Part shown: positions 37,054-45,349 of the stretch, piece by piece
Numbering within the stretch: position 1 is the first letter of the stretch
Layout of the letters: each line of letters begins with the position of its first letter
Source: Muricauda sp. SCSIO 64092
Lineage (GTDB): Bacteria; Bacteroidota; Bacteroidia; Flavobacteriales; Flavobacteriaceae
Length of the DNA stretch: 64,000 bases
Assembly: GCF_023016285.1 (NCBI RefSeq)
Contig: NZ_CP095413.1
Span: 2,790,001 to 2,854,000 of the forward strand
Direction: 5' to 3'
The notes under the pieces: model-generated
Told to the model about the DNA's origin: nothing
Databases searched by the model: none
The model's input: only the letters and a program-made list of their open reading frames with translations
Program-made: the position numbers and the translations under genes

Positions 37054-39129
37054 TTAATCAATCGAATTCCTAAAACGATATTGCAATTGGACCCCGGCAA
37101 AGTAGTTGATTCCGTTTCCGGGGAAGAAAAATCGTGGTTGGTTGCCACCAAAACCGACGGCGTTCACCAAAACGGACTGGGCAAAGTTGGTGTTGAAAAG
37201 GTTATTTACGCCAGCATTCAATCCAATATGGAATTTATCCAAAACTTTAGTACGATAACGGAGTTGGGCATTGAAGACATTAAAGGATTCACTAAAAAGG
37301 GTATTGGCATCGGTTAAAGGGATTTCATCCACAAATTGGTGGGTAAGGTTAAATACAATGCCACTGGCATTTCCGATGGTGATACCGGAATTGATTCGAT
37401 GTCTTGGTACACCGGCCAGGTTGTTCCCCGAAAAGTCGTTGTCCCCATCCAAAAAATCCACGAACGTATGGTTGCTATAGCTGTAGCTGATTCGTGGGAT
37501 TATAGACCAGTTTTGGGCAATTTTGCCGGTGTAGGAAGCATCCAATTCAATACCTTGATGTTTGGTCTCACCGGCATTTCGTCCTATAAATAAGTCTTCA
37601 TCGATCCGCTCCGCAACCAACAGATCGGTAATATCCATCTGGTATAGGGAAATTCCCAAATTCAATTTTTTGTTCCATAGGGTAAGAACACTTCCAAGCT
37701 CATAGCTCCATCCCTTTTCTTGTTCGATGGTTGGATTGATAACGCCGTCCGGAGTTAACGTCTCTTCCAGACCGGGATTGGAAAACCCCCTACTGGCATT
37801 GGCAAAGAACCGACCATAACCAACCTCGTAGACCAAACCAAAACTTGGTAGTAGGATAGGGTCAAAATCCCGTTGTGCAGAAGTATTTTCTTCACCGGAG
37901 TTGAACAAATCCCTGAAATCATAATCCGTCTTGTTGAAATTAAGTCCCACCTGTGCCTGTAGTCTGTTGGCAATAGGAAAGGTATATCCTCCAAAAAGGT
38001 TCAATTGGGAGCGGAATTCCTTGTTTTCACTAAGCCGTTCCCCCTGCAAACTTCCATTGCCATCGTTATCCCGGAACTCATTTATAAAAGTCTGCCAGTT
38101 GTACTCGTCCTTGTACAGTTCCCCACCAAAGGTGAAATCACCTTTGAACAATTTTCCCTCGGTTACCGATCGTAATCCAAAACCATGGGTAAACTCATCC
38201 AGGATGTTGAAGGGCCTGGGTTCAAAATGGTCCAAATAGGTGTAGAAAATACTATTGGTGGTCCTTAGCTTTTGATTGAACCGGTGGCCATAGGAGATAC
38301 CTGCCAGGGTATACCTATTATCTTCAAACCCCCTGGCGGCAAGCCAGTTGGCTGCAGCACGCCTTGGGTCTTCCCTAAAATCGGTTTCATTGAGGGAACT
38401 GGGAATGCCGGCAGTATAATCGATATGGTTGATTAAAAAATCCAATTTCCCTTTATCATTCAATCGTACCGATGAGGTGAGTAAAAAACCATCGCGTTCA
38501 AAGCTGTTGTTTTGTCGAAACCCATCAGTTTGCAGGTGATTGTAACTAAAATTGATGTTGAAGTTTTTTTCGGAATGGCGAAAGGCCAAATTGTTCTTTA
38601 GGGTATTAAAGGAACCAAAAGTGAAGCTATTTCCCAGAAAGGTCCTTCCTACTTGGGGAGGTTTGGTGTTTAAAACAATGGCACCCCCCAGATTGGCACC
38701 CAAAGCGGTCCCTTTTGGGCCCTTGACCACTTCAATACGACCCATATTTTCAAAATCATAGGCTTCAATGGTGGAAACCCCTGTGCCATTGGTTACTGGA
38801 ATTCCGTTGAAGTAAAGACGAAGCTTATCCGTACCAAATGGGGTTCTTGCGCCAACACCACGAATGGTAATGCGGTTGGTGTTCAGGGCACCGGAAAGCA
38901 CATACAATCCAGAAATTTGGTTTAATCCCCCTGCAAAATCAATGGGACTGAACTGCTCCAAATCCGCCACTCCCAAACTGGATGATTCCGTAATACCCAC
39001 AGCTTTTTTGGTAATGAATTCCTCAATCAGGGTCACTTCGTCCAACGTATTGATGGAATCCAGTTGTTGACTCTGTGAAAAAGTCAGAAAACAGGTCAAA
39101 AGCATTGTGAAGAATAAGGGGCCTTTCAT
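37054..39129 (-). CDS. TonB-dependent outer-membrane receptor
   Basis: 691 aa. Signal peptide MKGPLFFTMLLTCFLTFSQS. A plug domain at about 35-155 (GVADLEQFSPIDFAGGLNQISGLYV, ITIRGVGARTPFG, RIEVVKGPKGTALGANLGGAIVLN) is followed by a 22-strand barrel ending in a short aromatic-rich tail. There is no CarboxypepD extension, so it is of the siderophore/vitamin-like class; ligand unknown. It is first in the operon with the kinase-lyase gene, 66 bp away. Confidence 0.9.
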   Translation of the reverse strand: MKGPLFFTMLLTCFLTFSQSQQLDSINTLDEVTLIEEFITKKAVGITESSSLGVADLEQFSPIDFAGGLNQISGLYVLSGALNTNRITIRGVGARTPFGTDKLRLYFNGIPVTNGTGVSTIEAYDFENMGRIEVVKGPKGTALGANLGGAIVLNTKPPQVGRTFLGNSFTFGSFNTLKNNLAFRHSEKNFNINFSYNHLQTDGFRQNNSFERDGFLLTSSVRLNDKGKLDFLINHIDYTAGIPSSLNETDFREDPRRAAANWLAARGFEDNRYTLAGISYGHRFNQKLRTTNSIFYTYLDHFEPRPFNILDEFTHGFGLRSVTEGKLFKGDFTFGGELYKDEYNWQTFINEFRDNDGNGSLQGERLSENKEFRSQLNLFGGYTFPIANRLQAQVGLNFNKTDYDFRDLFNSGEENTSAQRDFDPILLPSFGLVYEVGYGRFFANASRGFSNPGLEETLTPDGVINPTIEQEKGWSYELGSVLTLWNKKLNLGISLYQMDITDLLVAERIDEDLFIGRNAGETKHQGIELDASYTGKIAQNWSIIPRISYSYSNHTFVDFLDGDNDFSGNNLAGVPRHRINSGITIGNASGIVFNLTHQFVDEIPLTDANTLFSESFNVFNAQLRYRTKVLDKFHIGLNAGVNNLFNTNFAQSVLVNAVGFGGNQPRFFFPGNGINYFAGVQLQYRFRNSID

Positions 39130-39137
39130 AGCAGGGC

Positions 39138-39145
39138 CAAAAGTA
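39138..39145 (-). promoter_or_regulatory. Predicted -7 box (TACTTTTG) of the TonB-receptor operon
   Basis: An exact TAnnTTTG match on the minus strand, 8 nt before the ATG, predicting a leaderless or near-leaderless transcript. Confidence 0.45.
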
Positions 39146-39179
39146 AGGATTAAAAGCGATAGCCCAAGGGTATGCCGTT

Positions 39180-39200
39180 GCTCCCCAAAAGTTCGGGAGC
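39180..39200. terminator. Hairpin between the NUDIX regulator and the TonB operon
   Basis: GCTCCC and GGGAGC pair across a 9-nt loop. It lies 79 bp after the regulator's stop and just upstream of the TonB promoter. There is no T run, so it may be a structural or regulatory element rather than a classical terminator. Confidence 0.35.
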
Positions 39201-39278
39201 AAGATCGGAATGGGGAAATTGGGTTGGTTTGGCAGGGAATCCATCAGTTTTACGGCCAAGAAGACCAAAATTTATAGG

Positions 39279-40073
39279 TCAGCTATAAAAGCCAATACCA
39301 TTTTTGATCAGTTCGTAGTACTTTTTTTCACTAAAGGTATAAAGGTACGGGGCTTTGTTGGCGGCACCCGTCATTTGTTTTTCATGGCGGGTCAAAATAC
39401 CCAACTTTAAGAGTTTTCGCTGAAAATTACTGCGTTCCAAAGGCTTGCCGAGAATCGCCTCATAGAGTTTTCGCAAATCCTGCATGGTGAATTTCTTGGG
39501 CAATAAGGAAATACCGATGGGCAAATAATTCAACTGGGTTTTTAGGTGGTCCAGGGCCTTGGTGATAATCGCTTTGTGATCTAAGATCAGAGGGGGCAAT
39601 GCATCGAGGGATTTCCATTCACAAACCTCGCTAAATGCATCTGGTCTGGGGTGTATCCTTTTAATATCAACAAGGGCAAAATAACCGGTGGTAATGAATC
39701 TATCGGTAATCCATTTCAAAAAATTGGGACTTAGCTCTTCCATCATTTTTAAGTGGTACAGCGGTTTCGCAATTTGTGGATTTTTGTTTCGGACGCTACT
39801 CCCGAAGGTGTAAAATTGCTTTACAAAAACGGAGCTGAGACCGGTACGTTCCCGGAGTACGCGCTGAGCCGCATCATCCAAATGCTCTGTTTTTTTGATA
39901 AAACCACCCGGTAAGGTCCAAACCCCGTCATTTTTCCATTTGAGCAATAGCACCTTTAGTTGTTGGCTTTCATAACCCAGGATGACGCAATCTATGGAAT
40001 TTCCGGGGAGGTAGTCCTCGAGTTGCGCTTCAAATGACTTGATATGATATAAAAGATCGGTCTCTGGGTCCAC
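39279..40073 (-). CDS. NrtR-like NUDIX transcriptional regulator
   Basis: 264 aa; GTG start at 40071-40073, with no ATG available. The NUDIX domain is at about 20-155 and the winged HTH at about 160-240 (FTMQDLRKLYEAILGKPLERSNFQRKLLKLGIL). The NUDIX box is degenerate (GGFIKKTEHLDD...RVLRERTGL: RE and the final E are lost), as in NrtR proteins that sense rather than cleave a sugar nucleotide or metabolite. It is divergent from a GH3 gene with paired palindromes between, so it should repress that gene and perhaps itself. Confidence 0.88.
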   Translation of the reverse strand: MDPETDLLYHIKSFEAQLEDYLPGNSIDCVILGYESQQLKVLLLKWKNDGVWTLPGGFIKKTEHLDDAAQRVLRERTGLSSVFVKQFYTFGSSVRNKNPQIAKPLYHLKMMEELSPNFLKWITDRFITTGYFALVDIKRIHPRPDAFSEVCEWKSLDALPPLILDHKAIITKALDHLKTQLNYLPIGISLLPKKFTMQDLRKLYEAILGKPLERSNFQRKLLKLGILTRHEKQMTGAANKAPYLYTFSEKKYYELIKNGIGFYS

Positions 40074-40086
40074 AGCAAAAATTTAA

Positions 40087-40103
40087 TGTGTCTTTTTTAC
40101 ACA
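40087..40103. promoter_or_regulatory. Operator 1, TGTGT-N7-ACACA
   Basis: TGTGTCTTTTTTACACA has 5-7-5 geometry identical to a second site 40 bp away. It lies close to the regulator's own start, so it suits autoregulation. Confidence 0.6.
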
Positions 40104-40120
40104 ATACCGTAATGGTTTTG

Positions 40121-40128
40121 TATTTTTG
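40121..40128 (+). promoter_or_regulatory. Predicted -7 box (TATTTTTG) of the GH3 gene
   Basis: An exact TAnnTTTG match. Its last two bases overlap operator 2, so a bound regulator would block initiation. Confidence 0.55.
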
Positions 40129-40143
40129 TGTCAAATTAACACA
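40127..40143. promoter_or_regulatory. Operator 2, TGTGT-N7-ACACA
   Basis: TGTGTCAAATTAACACA overlaps the GH3 promoter and the predicted transcription start. It is one of two sites spaced 40 bp apart (about four helical turns), allowing cooperative binding on one face. Confidence 0.65.
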
Positions 40144-40150
40144 ATAAAAA

Positions 40151-42109
40151 ATGAAGAAGCTGCTAAAAGTTCTGAAATATATCCTCATCGCCGTACTTTC
40201 GATTATTGTAGTGGGCGCTGGAATCTTCTATTTTACCAAGAAGAGTGCTTCCAATAAAAACATGAAACTCTTGGGTGGGGAAGCTGCAGTTTTGAATGAA
40301 AAAGGAATCCGTTTTAGGGATTTGAACAAGAACGGAAAATTGGACGTTTATGAAAATCCCACAGCACCCATTGAAGCGCGCATCAATGATTTGATCGATC
40401 AAATGACCCTTGAAGAAAAGGCCGGTACCATGTTTGTGACCATGATAGGAACCACACCCAAGGGGGAACCTATGGAAACCCCGGTATTAAGTACCGACCC
40501 CTTGGTGCTCATGATGTCTTTTGCCCTGCCCTCCAATTCTGAAATGATTGCCAGGAAGAAAATGAACAGCTTTAATATTCTGGCTTCATTGGATGCGGAA
40601 TCCATGGCCAAATATGCCAATACCATACAAAAAATGGCGGAGCGTACCCGATTGGGAATTCCCATTACCGTAGCTACCGACCCAAGGCACGGTACCATCA
40701 ATAATCCAGGGGCATCATTGTTCACACCAGCGTTCTCCCAATGGCCTTCATCCCTGGGGCTGGCCGCAACAAGGGATACAGTCCTGGTTAGGGAATTTGG
40801 AGATATTGCAAGACAGGAGTACCGGGCCGTTGGAATACATTTGGCCCTGCATCCTATGGCCGATTTGGCTACGGAACCGCGTTGGGCCAGGACCAATGGT
40901 ACTTTTGGTGAAGATGCCGATTTATCCGCCGCAATGACCAAGGCATACGTCTTGGGCTTTCAGGGCGATTCTTTGCAAGAAACGAGCGTGGCCTGTATGA
41001 CCAAGCATTTTTCCGGGGGAGGGCCCCAAAAAGATGGAGAGGACGCCCATTTTCCCTATGGAAAGGAACAGGTGTACCCTGGGAATCATTTTGCCTATCA
41101 CGTACGGCCATTTACAGAAGGGGCATTTCCGGCTAAAACAGCACAAATTATGCCCTATTATGGCATTCCCGTAGGGCAGACAAATGAAGAAGTGGCCTTT
41201 GCATTCAATAAGGAAATCATTGGCGGATTGCTTCGCGATTCCCTTAACTTCAAGGGAGTGGTCTGTACGGATTGGAACATCATAACCGATTCCAAAATTG
41301 GGGAAGGACGTGCATGGGGCGTGGAAGACCTTTCCATTAAGGAGCGTGTTAAAAAGGTTTTGGACGCAGGATGTGACCAATTTGGAGGTGAGGCCATTCC
41401 TGGTGTTATTGTGGAATTGGTAAATGAGGGACAGATTCCCGAAAAGCGTCTGGATGTTTCCGTGAAACGCATTTTAAGGGATAAGTTTCGTTTAGGCCTT
41501 TTTTACGATCCCTATGTCGATGAAGCGAAAGCCGTCCAAATTGCAGGGAAGGAAGCGTTCAAGGAAAAAGGGCTGAGGGCCCAGCAAAAAGCAGCGGTGT
41601 TGCTCAAGAACGAAGGCATCCTGCCATTGAAAAAGGGGACCAGGATTTATGTTTCAGGTGTGGAAGATGTGGATGTGTATACTTCTTTTGGCGAGGTAGT
41701 TTCCAGTCCCTCCGAAGCCGATATCATTATTGCGAGGATCAGAACGCCCTTTGATCCAAGGAACGATTCCTTCCTGGAAAGTTTTTTCCATCAGGGGAGG
41801 TTGTATTACAATGATGAAGAGTTGGAGGAAATTCAAGGATTGATCCAACAAAAACCTTCCGTCGTAGTGGCAAATTTGGAACGTCCGGCCATATTGACGC
41901 CCATTGACGAAGAAGCAAAAGCGGTTATGGCAGATTTTGGCATTAGCGATCAAGTCCTTGCCAAATTGGTGTTTGGGGAAGCAAATCCACAAGGAAAAAT
42001 GCCTTTTGAATTGCCTTCTTCCTGGGAGGCCGTTCAAAAACAACTGGAAGATGTCCCCTATGATTCCGAAAATCCGCTGTACCCATTTGGGCACGGATTG
42101 AGCTATTAA
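40151..42109 (+). CDS. GH3-family beta-glucosidase/exo-glucanase, membrane-anchored
   Basis: 652 aa. An N-terminal transmembrane anchor is at about 7-28 (ILIAVLSIIVVGAGIFYF), followed by an EF-hand-like DLNKNGKLDVYEN at about 56-68. The GH3 barrel comes next, with nucleophile Asp374 in VVCTDWN and KHFSGGGPQKDGEDAHF upstream. The C-terminal alpha/beta-sandwich is at about 480-650. It cleaves beta-glucosidic ends of oligosaccharides at the membrane. Regulated by the divergent NrtR-like protein. Exact glycoside unknown. Confidence 0.9.
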   Translation: MKKLLKVLKYILIAVLSIIVVGAGIFYFTKKSASNKNMKLLGGEAAVLNEKGIRFRDLNKNGKLDVYENPTAPIEARINDLIDQMTLEEKAGTMFVTMIGTTPKGEPMETPVLSTDPLVLMMSFALPSNSEMIARKKMNSFNILASLDAESMAKYANTIQKMAERTRLGIPITVATDPRHGTINNPGASLFTPAFSQWPSSLGLAATRDTVLVREFGDIARQEYRAVGIHLALHPMADLATEPRWARTNGTFGEDADLSAAMTKAYVLGFQGDSLQETSVACMTKHFSGGGPQKDGEDAHFPYGKEQVYPGNHFAYHVRPFTEGAFPAKTAQIMPYYGIPVGQTNEEVAFAFNKEIIGGLLRDSLNFKGVVCTDWNIITDSKIGEGRAWGVEDLSIKERVKKVLDAGCDQFGGEAIPGVIVELVNEGQIPEKRLDVSVKRILRDKFRLGLFYDPYVDEAKAVQIAGKEAFKEKGLRAQQKAAVLLKNEGILPLKKGTRIYVSGVEDVDVYTSFGEVVSSPSEADIIIARIRTPFDPRNDSFLESFFHQGRLYYNDEELEEIQGLIQQKPSVVVANLERPAILTPIDEEAKAVMADFGISDQVLAKLVFGEANPQGKMPFELPSSWEAVQKQLEDVPYDSENPLYPFGHGLSY

Positions 42110-42143
42110 AACCAGAGGAAATTGGGTTGCTGGTCAAATTTGC

Positions 42144-42347
42144 TCAAGAGTTATCCTTGCGAAGGGATAACAAAATGAAGAATGCCCCAATAAAACCCAA
42201 AACCATTCCCAACAGGAATAGTAGGGCATAGTAAAAAGGTGCCCCACCCAAAAAATAGGTGGCCAAAGCAATGGTGGTCATTGCTATTCCACTAAGGGCA
42301 AAGGCCCTTCCCAAATTATAGTTTTTAAGTTTTTTGCTTTTTTCCAT
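42144..42347 (-). CDS. Small two-helix membrane protein
   Basis: 67 aa with two helices (FALSGIAMTTIALATYFLG and YYALLFLLGMVLGFIGAFFILL) and basic ends. It is a conserved-looking hypothetical, not recognised. Convergent with the GH3 gene, 34 bp apart. Confidence 0.6.
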   Translation of the reverse strand: MEKSKKLKNYNLGRAFALSGIAMTTIALATYFLGGAPFYYALLFLLGMVLGFIGAFFILLSLRKDNS

Positions 42348-42398
42348 GGTGTACCATTCAGGTTGGTTATTTTAGTGCTTCTAGAGGAATCATAAGGT

Positions 42399-43163
42399 AT
42401 GAAAATTGTTTCTTACAACGTAAACGGAATTAGGGCGGCCATGAAGAAGGGTTTTGTGGGATGGTTGCAAACCGTCGATGCGGATGTGGTCTGTATCCAA
42501 GAGACCAAAGCAATGCAGGAACAGGTGGAAGTTGAGGCATTGGAGGCCATTGGATACGGTCACCATTACTGGTATAGTGCCCAAAAAAAGGGATACAGCG
42601 GGGTTGCCGTGCTGTGCAAAACCAAACCGGACCATGTGGAATTTGGTACTGGAATTGATTATATGGACATTGAAGGAAGAAACCTAAGGGTAGATTTTGG
42701 GGATGTTTCCGTAATGAGCATGTACCTACCATCCGGGACCAATATGGACCGCTTGGAACACAAGTTGACCTATATGGCGGATTTCCAAAAATATGCTGAT
42801 GAACTGCGTAAGGAACGTCCCAACCTTATCGTTTGCGGAGACTACAATATCTGTCATGAAGCCATTGATATCCATGATCCCGTTAGAAATAAAAATGTAT
42901 CCGGGTTTTTACCGGTAGAACGGGAATGGATCGGCAATTTCATTAAAAGTGGTTTTATTGATAGTTTTCGGCATTTTAATAAGGAACCCCATAATTATAC
43001 GTGGTGGAGTTATCGTGCCAATTCCAGGGCAAACAACAAAGGCTGGCGGTTGGACTATGGGATGATAAACGAATCATTAAAGGACCGTTTAAAACGATCG
43101 GTCATACTTTCAGAAGCTGAACATAGCGATCATTGCCCAATTTTACTTGAAATCGAAAAATAA
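42399..43163 (+). CDS. xth: Exodeoxyribonuclease III
   Basis: 254 aa EEP-superfamily nuclease. Motifs: SYNVNGIRAAMKKGF near the start, CIQETK (catalytic Glu), VCGDYNICHEAIDIHDP, DSFRHF and LDYGMINESL, ending SDHCPILLEI with the catalytic Asp-His. It acts as AP endonuclease and 3'-phosphatase in base-excision repair. Monocistronic, divergent from the small membrane protein gene. Confidence 0.95.
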   Translation: MKIVSYNVNGIRAAMKKGFVGWLQTVDADVVCIQETKAMQEQVEVEALEAIGYGHHYWYSAQKKGYSGVAVLCKTKPDHVEFGTGIDYMDIEGRNLRVDFGDVSVMSMYLPSGTNMDRLEHKLTYMADFQKYADELRKERPNLIVCGDYNICHEAIDIHDPVRNKNVSGFLPVEREWIGNFIKSGFIDSFRHFNKEPHNYTWWSYRANSRANNKGWRLDYGMINESLKDRLKRSVILSEAEHSDHCPILLEIEK

Positions 43164-43197
43164 CATTCCCTTAAAAAGCCAGGGTTCTCAGTTTGCC

Positions 43198-43205
43198 TAT
43201 TTTTG
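43198..43205 (+). promoter_or_regulatory. Predicted -7 box (TATTTTTG)
   Basis: An exact TAnnTTTG match 20 nt upstream of the aldo/keto reductase ATG. Confidence 0.4.
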
Positions 43206-43225
43206 AAGCTTTTAAAGCCATACCC

Positions 43226-44266
43226 ATGAAATATACCCGACTACCCAATACGAATATCCGTATCAGTAAAATGTGTTTGGGCACCATGACCTGGGGCCGC
43301 CAGAATTCCGAAGCGGAAGGCCATGAACAAATGGACTATGCTTTGGAGCAAGGAATCAATTTCTTTGATACTGCGGAGTTGTATCCCATTCCTCCCAAAA
43401 AGGAACTCTATGCCATAACGGAAGAAATTATAGGTCGTTGGTTTAAAAAAACGGGAAATCGGGATAAGGTGGTTTTGGCCTCAAAAATTGCGGGTCCTGC
43501 GCCATTTTCAAAATACATCCGTACCACAGGCTTTCGTAGGGATTCCATTATCACTGCCGTTGAGGGAAGTTTGGAGCGACTTCAGACCGATTACATTGAT
43601 CTGTATCAATTGCACTGGCCAGAGCGGGCCACCAATTTTTTTGGACAACGGGAATATGATTCGGAAAGCCATGATTTCTGGGAGGATCGTATCCATCAGG
43701 TTTTGGAAACGCTACGGGATTTGGTCAAAGAAGGAAAGATCAGACATGTTGGCCTTTCCAATGAGACGCCTTGGGGGACCATGCGGTATTTGGAGGAGAG
43801 TAAGGTGCATCAAGATTTGCCAAGGATGCTCACCATCCAAAACCCTTATAGCTTGTTGAACCGTTTGTTTGAAGTAGGCCTTTCTGAAGTATCCATGCGG
43901 GAAAAAATAGGGCTTTTGGCCTACTCTCCCTTGGCTTTTGGGGTATTGAGCGGGAAGTACCTGGATGAAATCAAGCCCCGAAAAGGTAGATTGACCTTGT
44001 TTCCCCATTACAATCGTTACAGTAGCGAAAATTCCACTAGGGCAACACGGCAATATGCCGATTTGGCCAAAGCACATGGTCTGTCCTTGGCCCAAATGGC
44101 ATTGGCATTTGTAAACACAAGACCTTTTTTGACCAGTAACATTATTGGTGCTACGACCATGGAACAATTGAAGGAAAATATTGATTCGATTCATATGGAG
44201 CTATCGGATGAGGTTTTGGACGGTATTGAAGCGATTCACAATAGTATTCCAAATCCTGCACCTTAA
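43226..44266 (+). CDS. Aldo/keto reductase (Tas-like)
   Basis: 346 aa, start ATG 43226 (MKYTRLPNTNIRISKMCLGTMTWG); the longer open frame upstream is unlikely. AKR tetrad: Asp and Tyr in FFDTAELYP, Lys in VVLASKI and His in YQLHWPE. NADPH-dependent reductase of carbonyls, close to E. coli Tas in architecture. Cytosolic; monocistronic. Confidence 0.92.
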   Translation: MKYTRLPNTNIRISKMCLGTMTWGRQNSEAEGHEQMDYALEQGINFFDTAELYPIPPKKELYAITEEIIGRWFKKTGNRDKVVLASKIAGPAPFSKYIRTTGFRRDSIITAVEGSLERLQTDYIDLYQLHWPERATNFFGQREYDSESHDFWEDRIHQVLETLRDLVKEGKIRHVGLSNETPWGTMRYLEESKVHQDLPRMLTIQNPYSLLNRLFEVGLSEVSMREKIGLLAYSPLAFGVLSGKYLDEIKPRKGRLTLFPHYNRYSSENSTRATRQYADLAKAHGLSLAQMALAFVNTRPFLTSNIIGATTMEQLKENIDSIHMELSDEVLDGIEAIHNSIPNPAP

Positions 44267-44389
44267 CGGTGTCTATCTTCTTTTTCCAAAATCACCGGGA
44301 CTGGATTACAAAATATGTCCTCATTTTTTGATAAAGAGTTGCTGAAAAAGTGTAACACTACATTTTTTTTCAAGTCTTATTTTAAAACA

Positions 44390-45349
44390 ATGCGACAATT
44401 CATCGGTATATTCGGATTCCTGGTATGGAGTGTAATTGCCCAAGCGGCGGATGGAGAGCGTATTGCTTTTCCCAAAGCCGAGCAAATTACCGAAAATACG
44501 GTGCGTATCCCTTTTGATCTTGTAGACCATTTGATTGTAATAGAGGGTCAGGTGCTTGGCAAAAAAGGAGGGTTCATTATTGACACCGGGGCGGAAGCCT
44601 TGATTCTCAATAGAGTGCATTACCCCAAGAACCTGCCCGTGAGAAGAAAGGTTGCATCTTCCTCCGGTGTTATGAGTGCCATGGACGATGTTTTTCAGAA
44701 TATCGTGGATGCGCTTTTACTTTCAAACACTTTTAGTATTTCCAAAAAAAAGGCGGACATCATCGATCTTTCACATATTGAAAAACAGAAAAAGGTCAAG
44801 ATTTTGGGTATCATTGGGCATAATGTGTTGGAGGACTATGAGATTTTCATCGATTTTTACCTGAAACAGATTACCTTGAGTAGGCTTGGTTCTTCGGGGA
44901 ATACCCTGGATTCGGACGTTTATCTGGAAAAAATAGCGGATAGCCTTGATTTCGGCCTAAGAAGACATACCATTGTGCTACGGGGCGAAATCAGCAATCA
45001 CTTCCTAAGTTTGGGCTTGGATTCGGCCGCCGAGCTAAACCAATTGACCCCAGACGCAAATTCCCAGATTTTGAAGTATTTTTACCCTAAGAAAAGGGTC
45101 ATGGTCATGGGCGCCAGCAGACGCAAAAAGGAGGTCCTTATCGGTAGTCTTCACCGTATGAAGTTAAGTGAAACGGTATACTTGGGCCCTATGACCACCA
45201 TGGTCTCCCGAATGAGTAGGCTAAATGAGGCTTTTGGCACCGAACTTGATGGTTTACTGGGGTATGAATTCCTGAAACAAAAGCGTGTCATCATTAATTA
45301 TAAGAAGAGAAAGTTATATTTTATCAACTTTCCAATAGTATCCAAATGA
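44390..45349 (+). CDS. Secreted retropepsin-like aspartic protease, two-lobed
   Basis: 319 aa from ATG 44390; the frame extends 25 codons upstream without a signal. Signal peptide MRQFIGIFGFLVWSVIAQA. The first lobe active site is FIIDTGAEA (Asp65). The second lobe has LGLDSAAEL (Asp211), and each lobe ends with the family flap-like GIIGHNVLEDY and GLLGYEFL. Likely a periplasmic protease. Coupled (ATGA overlap) to a CBM48 protein. Confidence 0.8.
   Translation: MRQFIGIFGFLVWSVIAQAADGERIAFPKAEQITENTVRIPFDLVDHLIVIEGQVLGKKGGFIIDTGAEALILNRVHYPKNLPVRRKVASSSGVMSAMDDVFQNIVDALLLSNTFSISKKKADIIDLSHIEKQKKVKILGIIGHNVLEDYEIFIDFYLKQITLSRLGSSGNTLDSDVYLEKIADSLDFGLRRHTIVLRGEISNHFLSLGLDSAAELNQLTPDANSQILKYFYPKKRVMVMGASRRKKEVLIGSLHRMKLSETVYLGPMTTMVSRMSRLNEAFGTELDGLLGYEFLKQKRVIINYKKRKLYFINFPIVSK

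Noticed and set aside
39130..39278. Cobalamin or TPP riboswitch before the TonB operon
   Set aside because: No core consensus of either element, and the promoter box lies only 8 nt before the ATG, so no leader would be transcribed.
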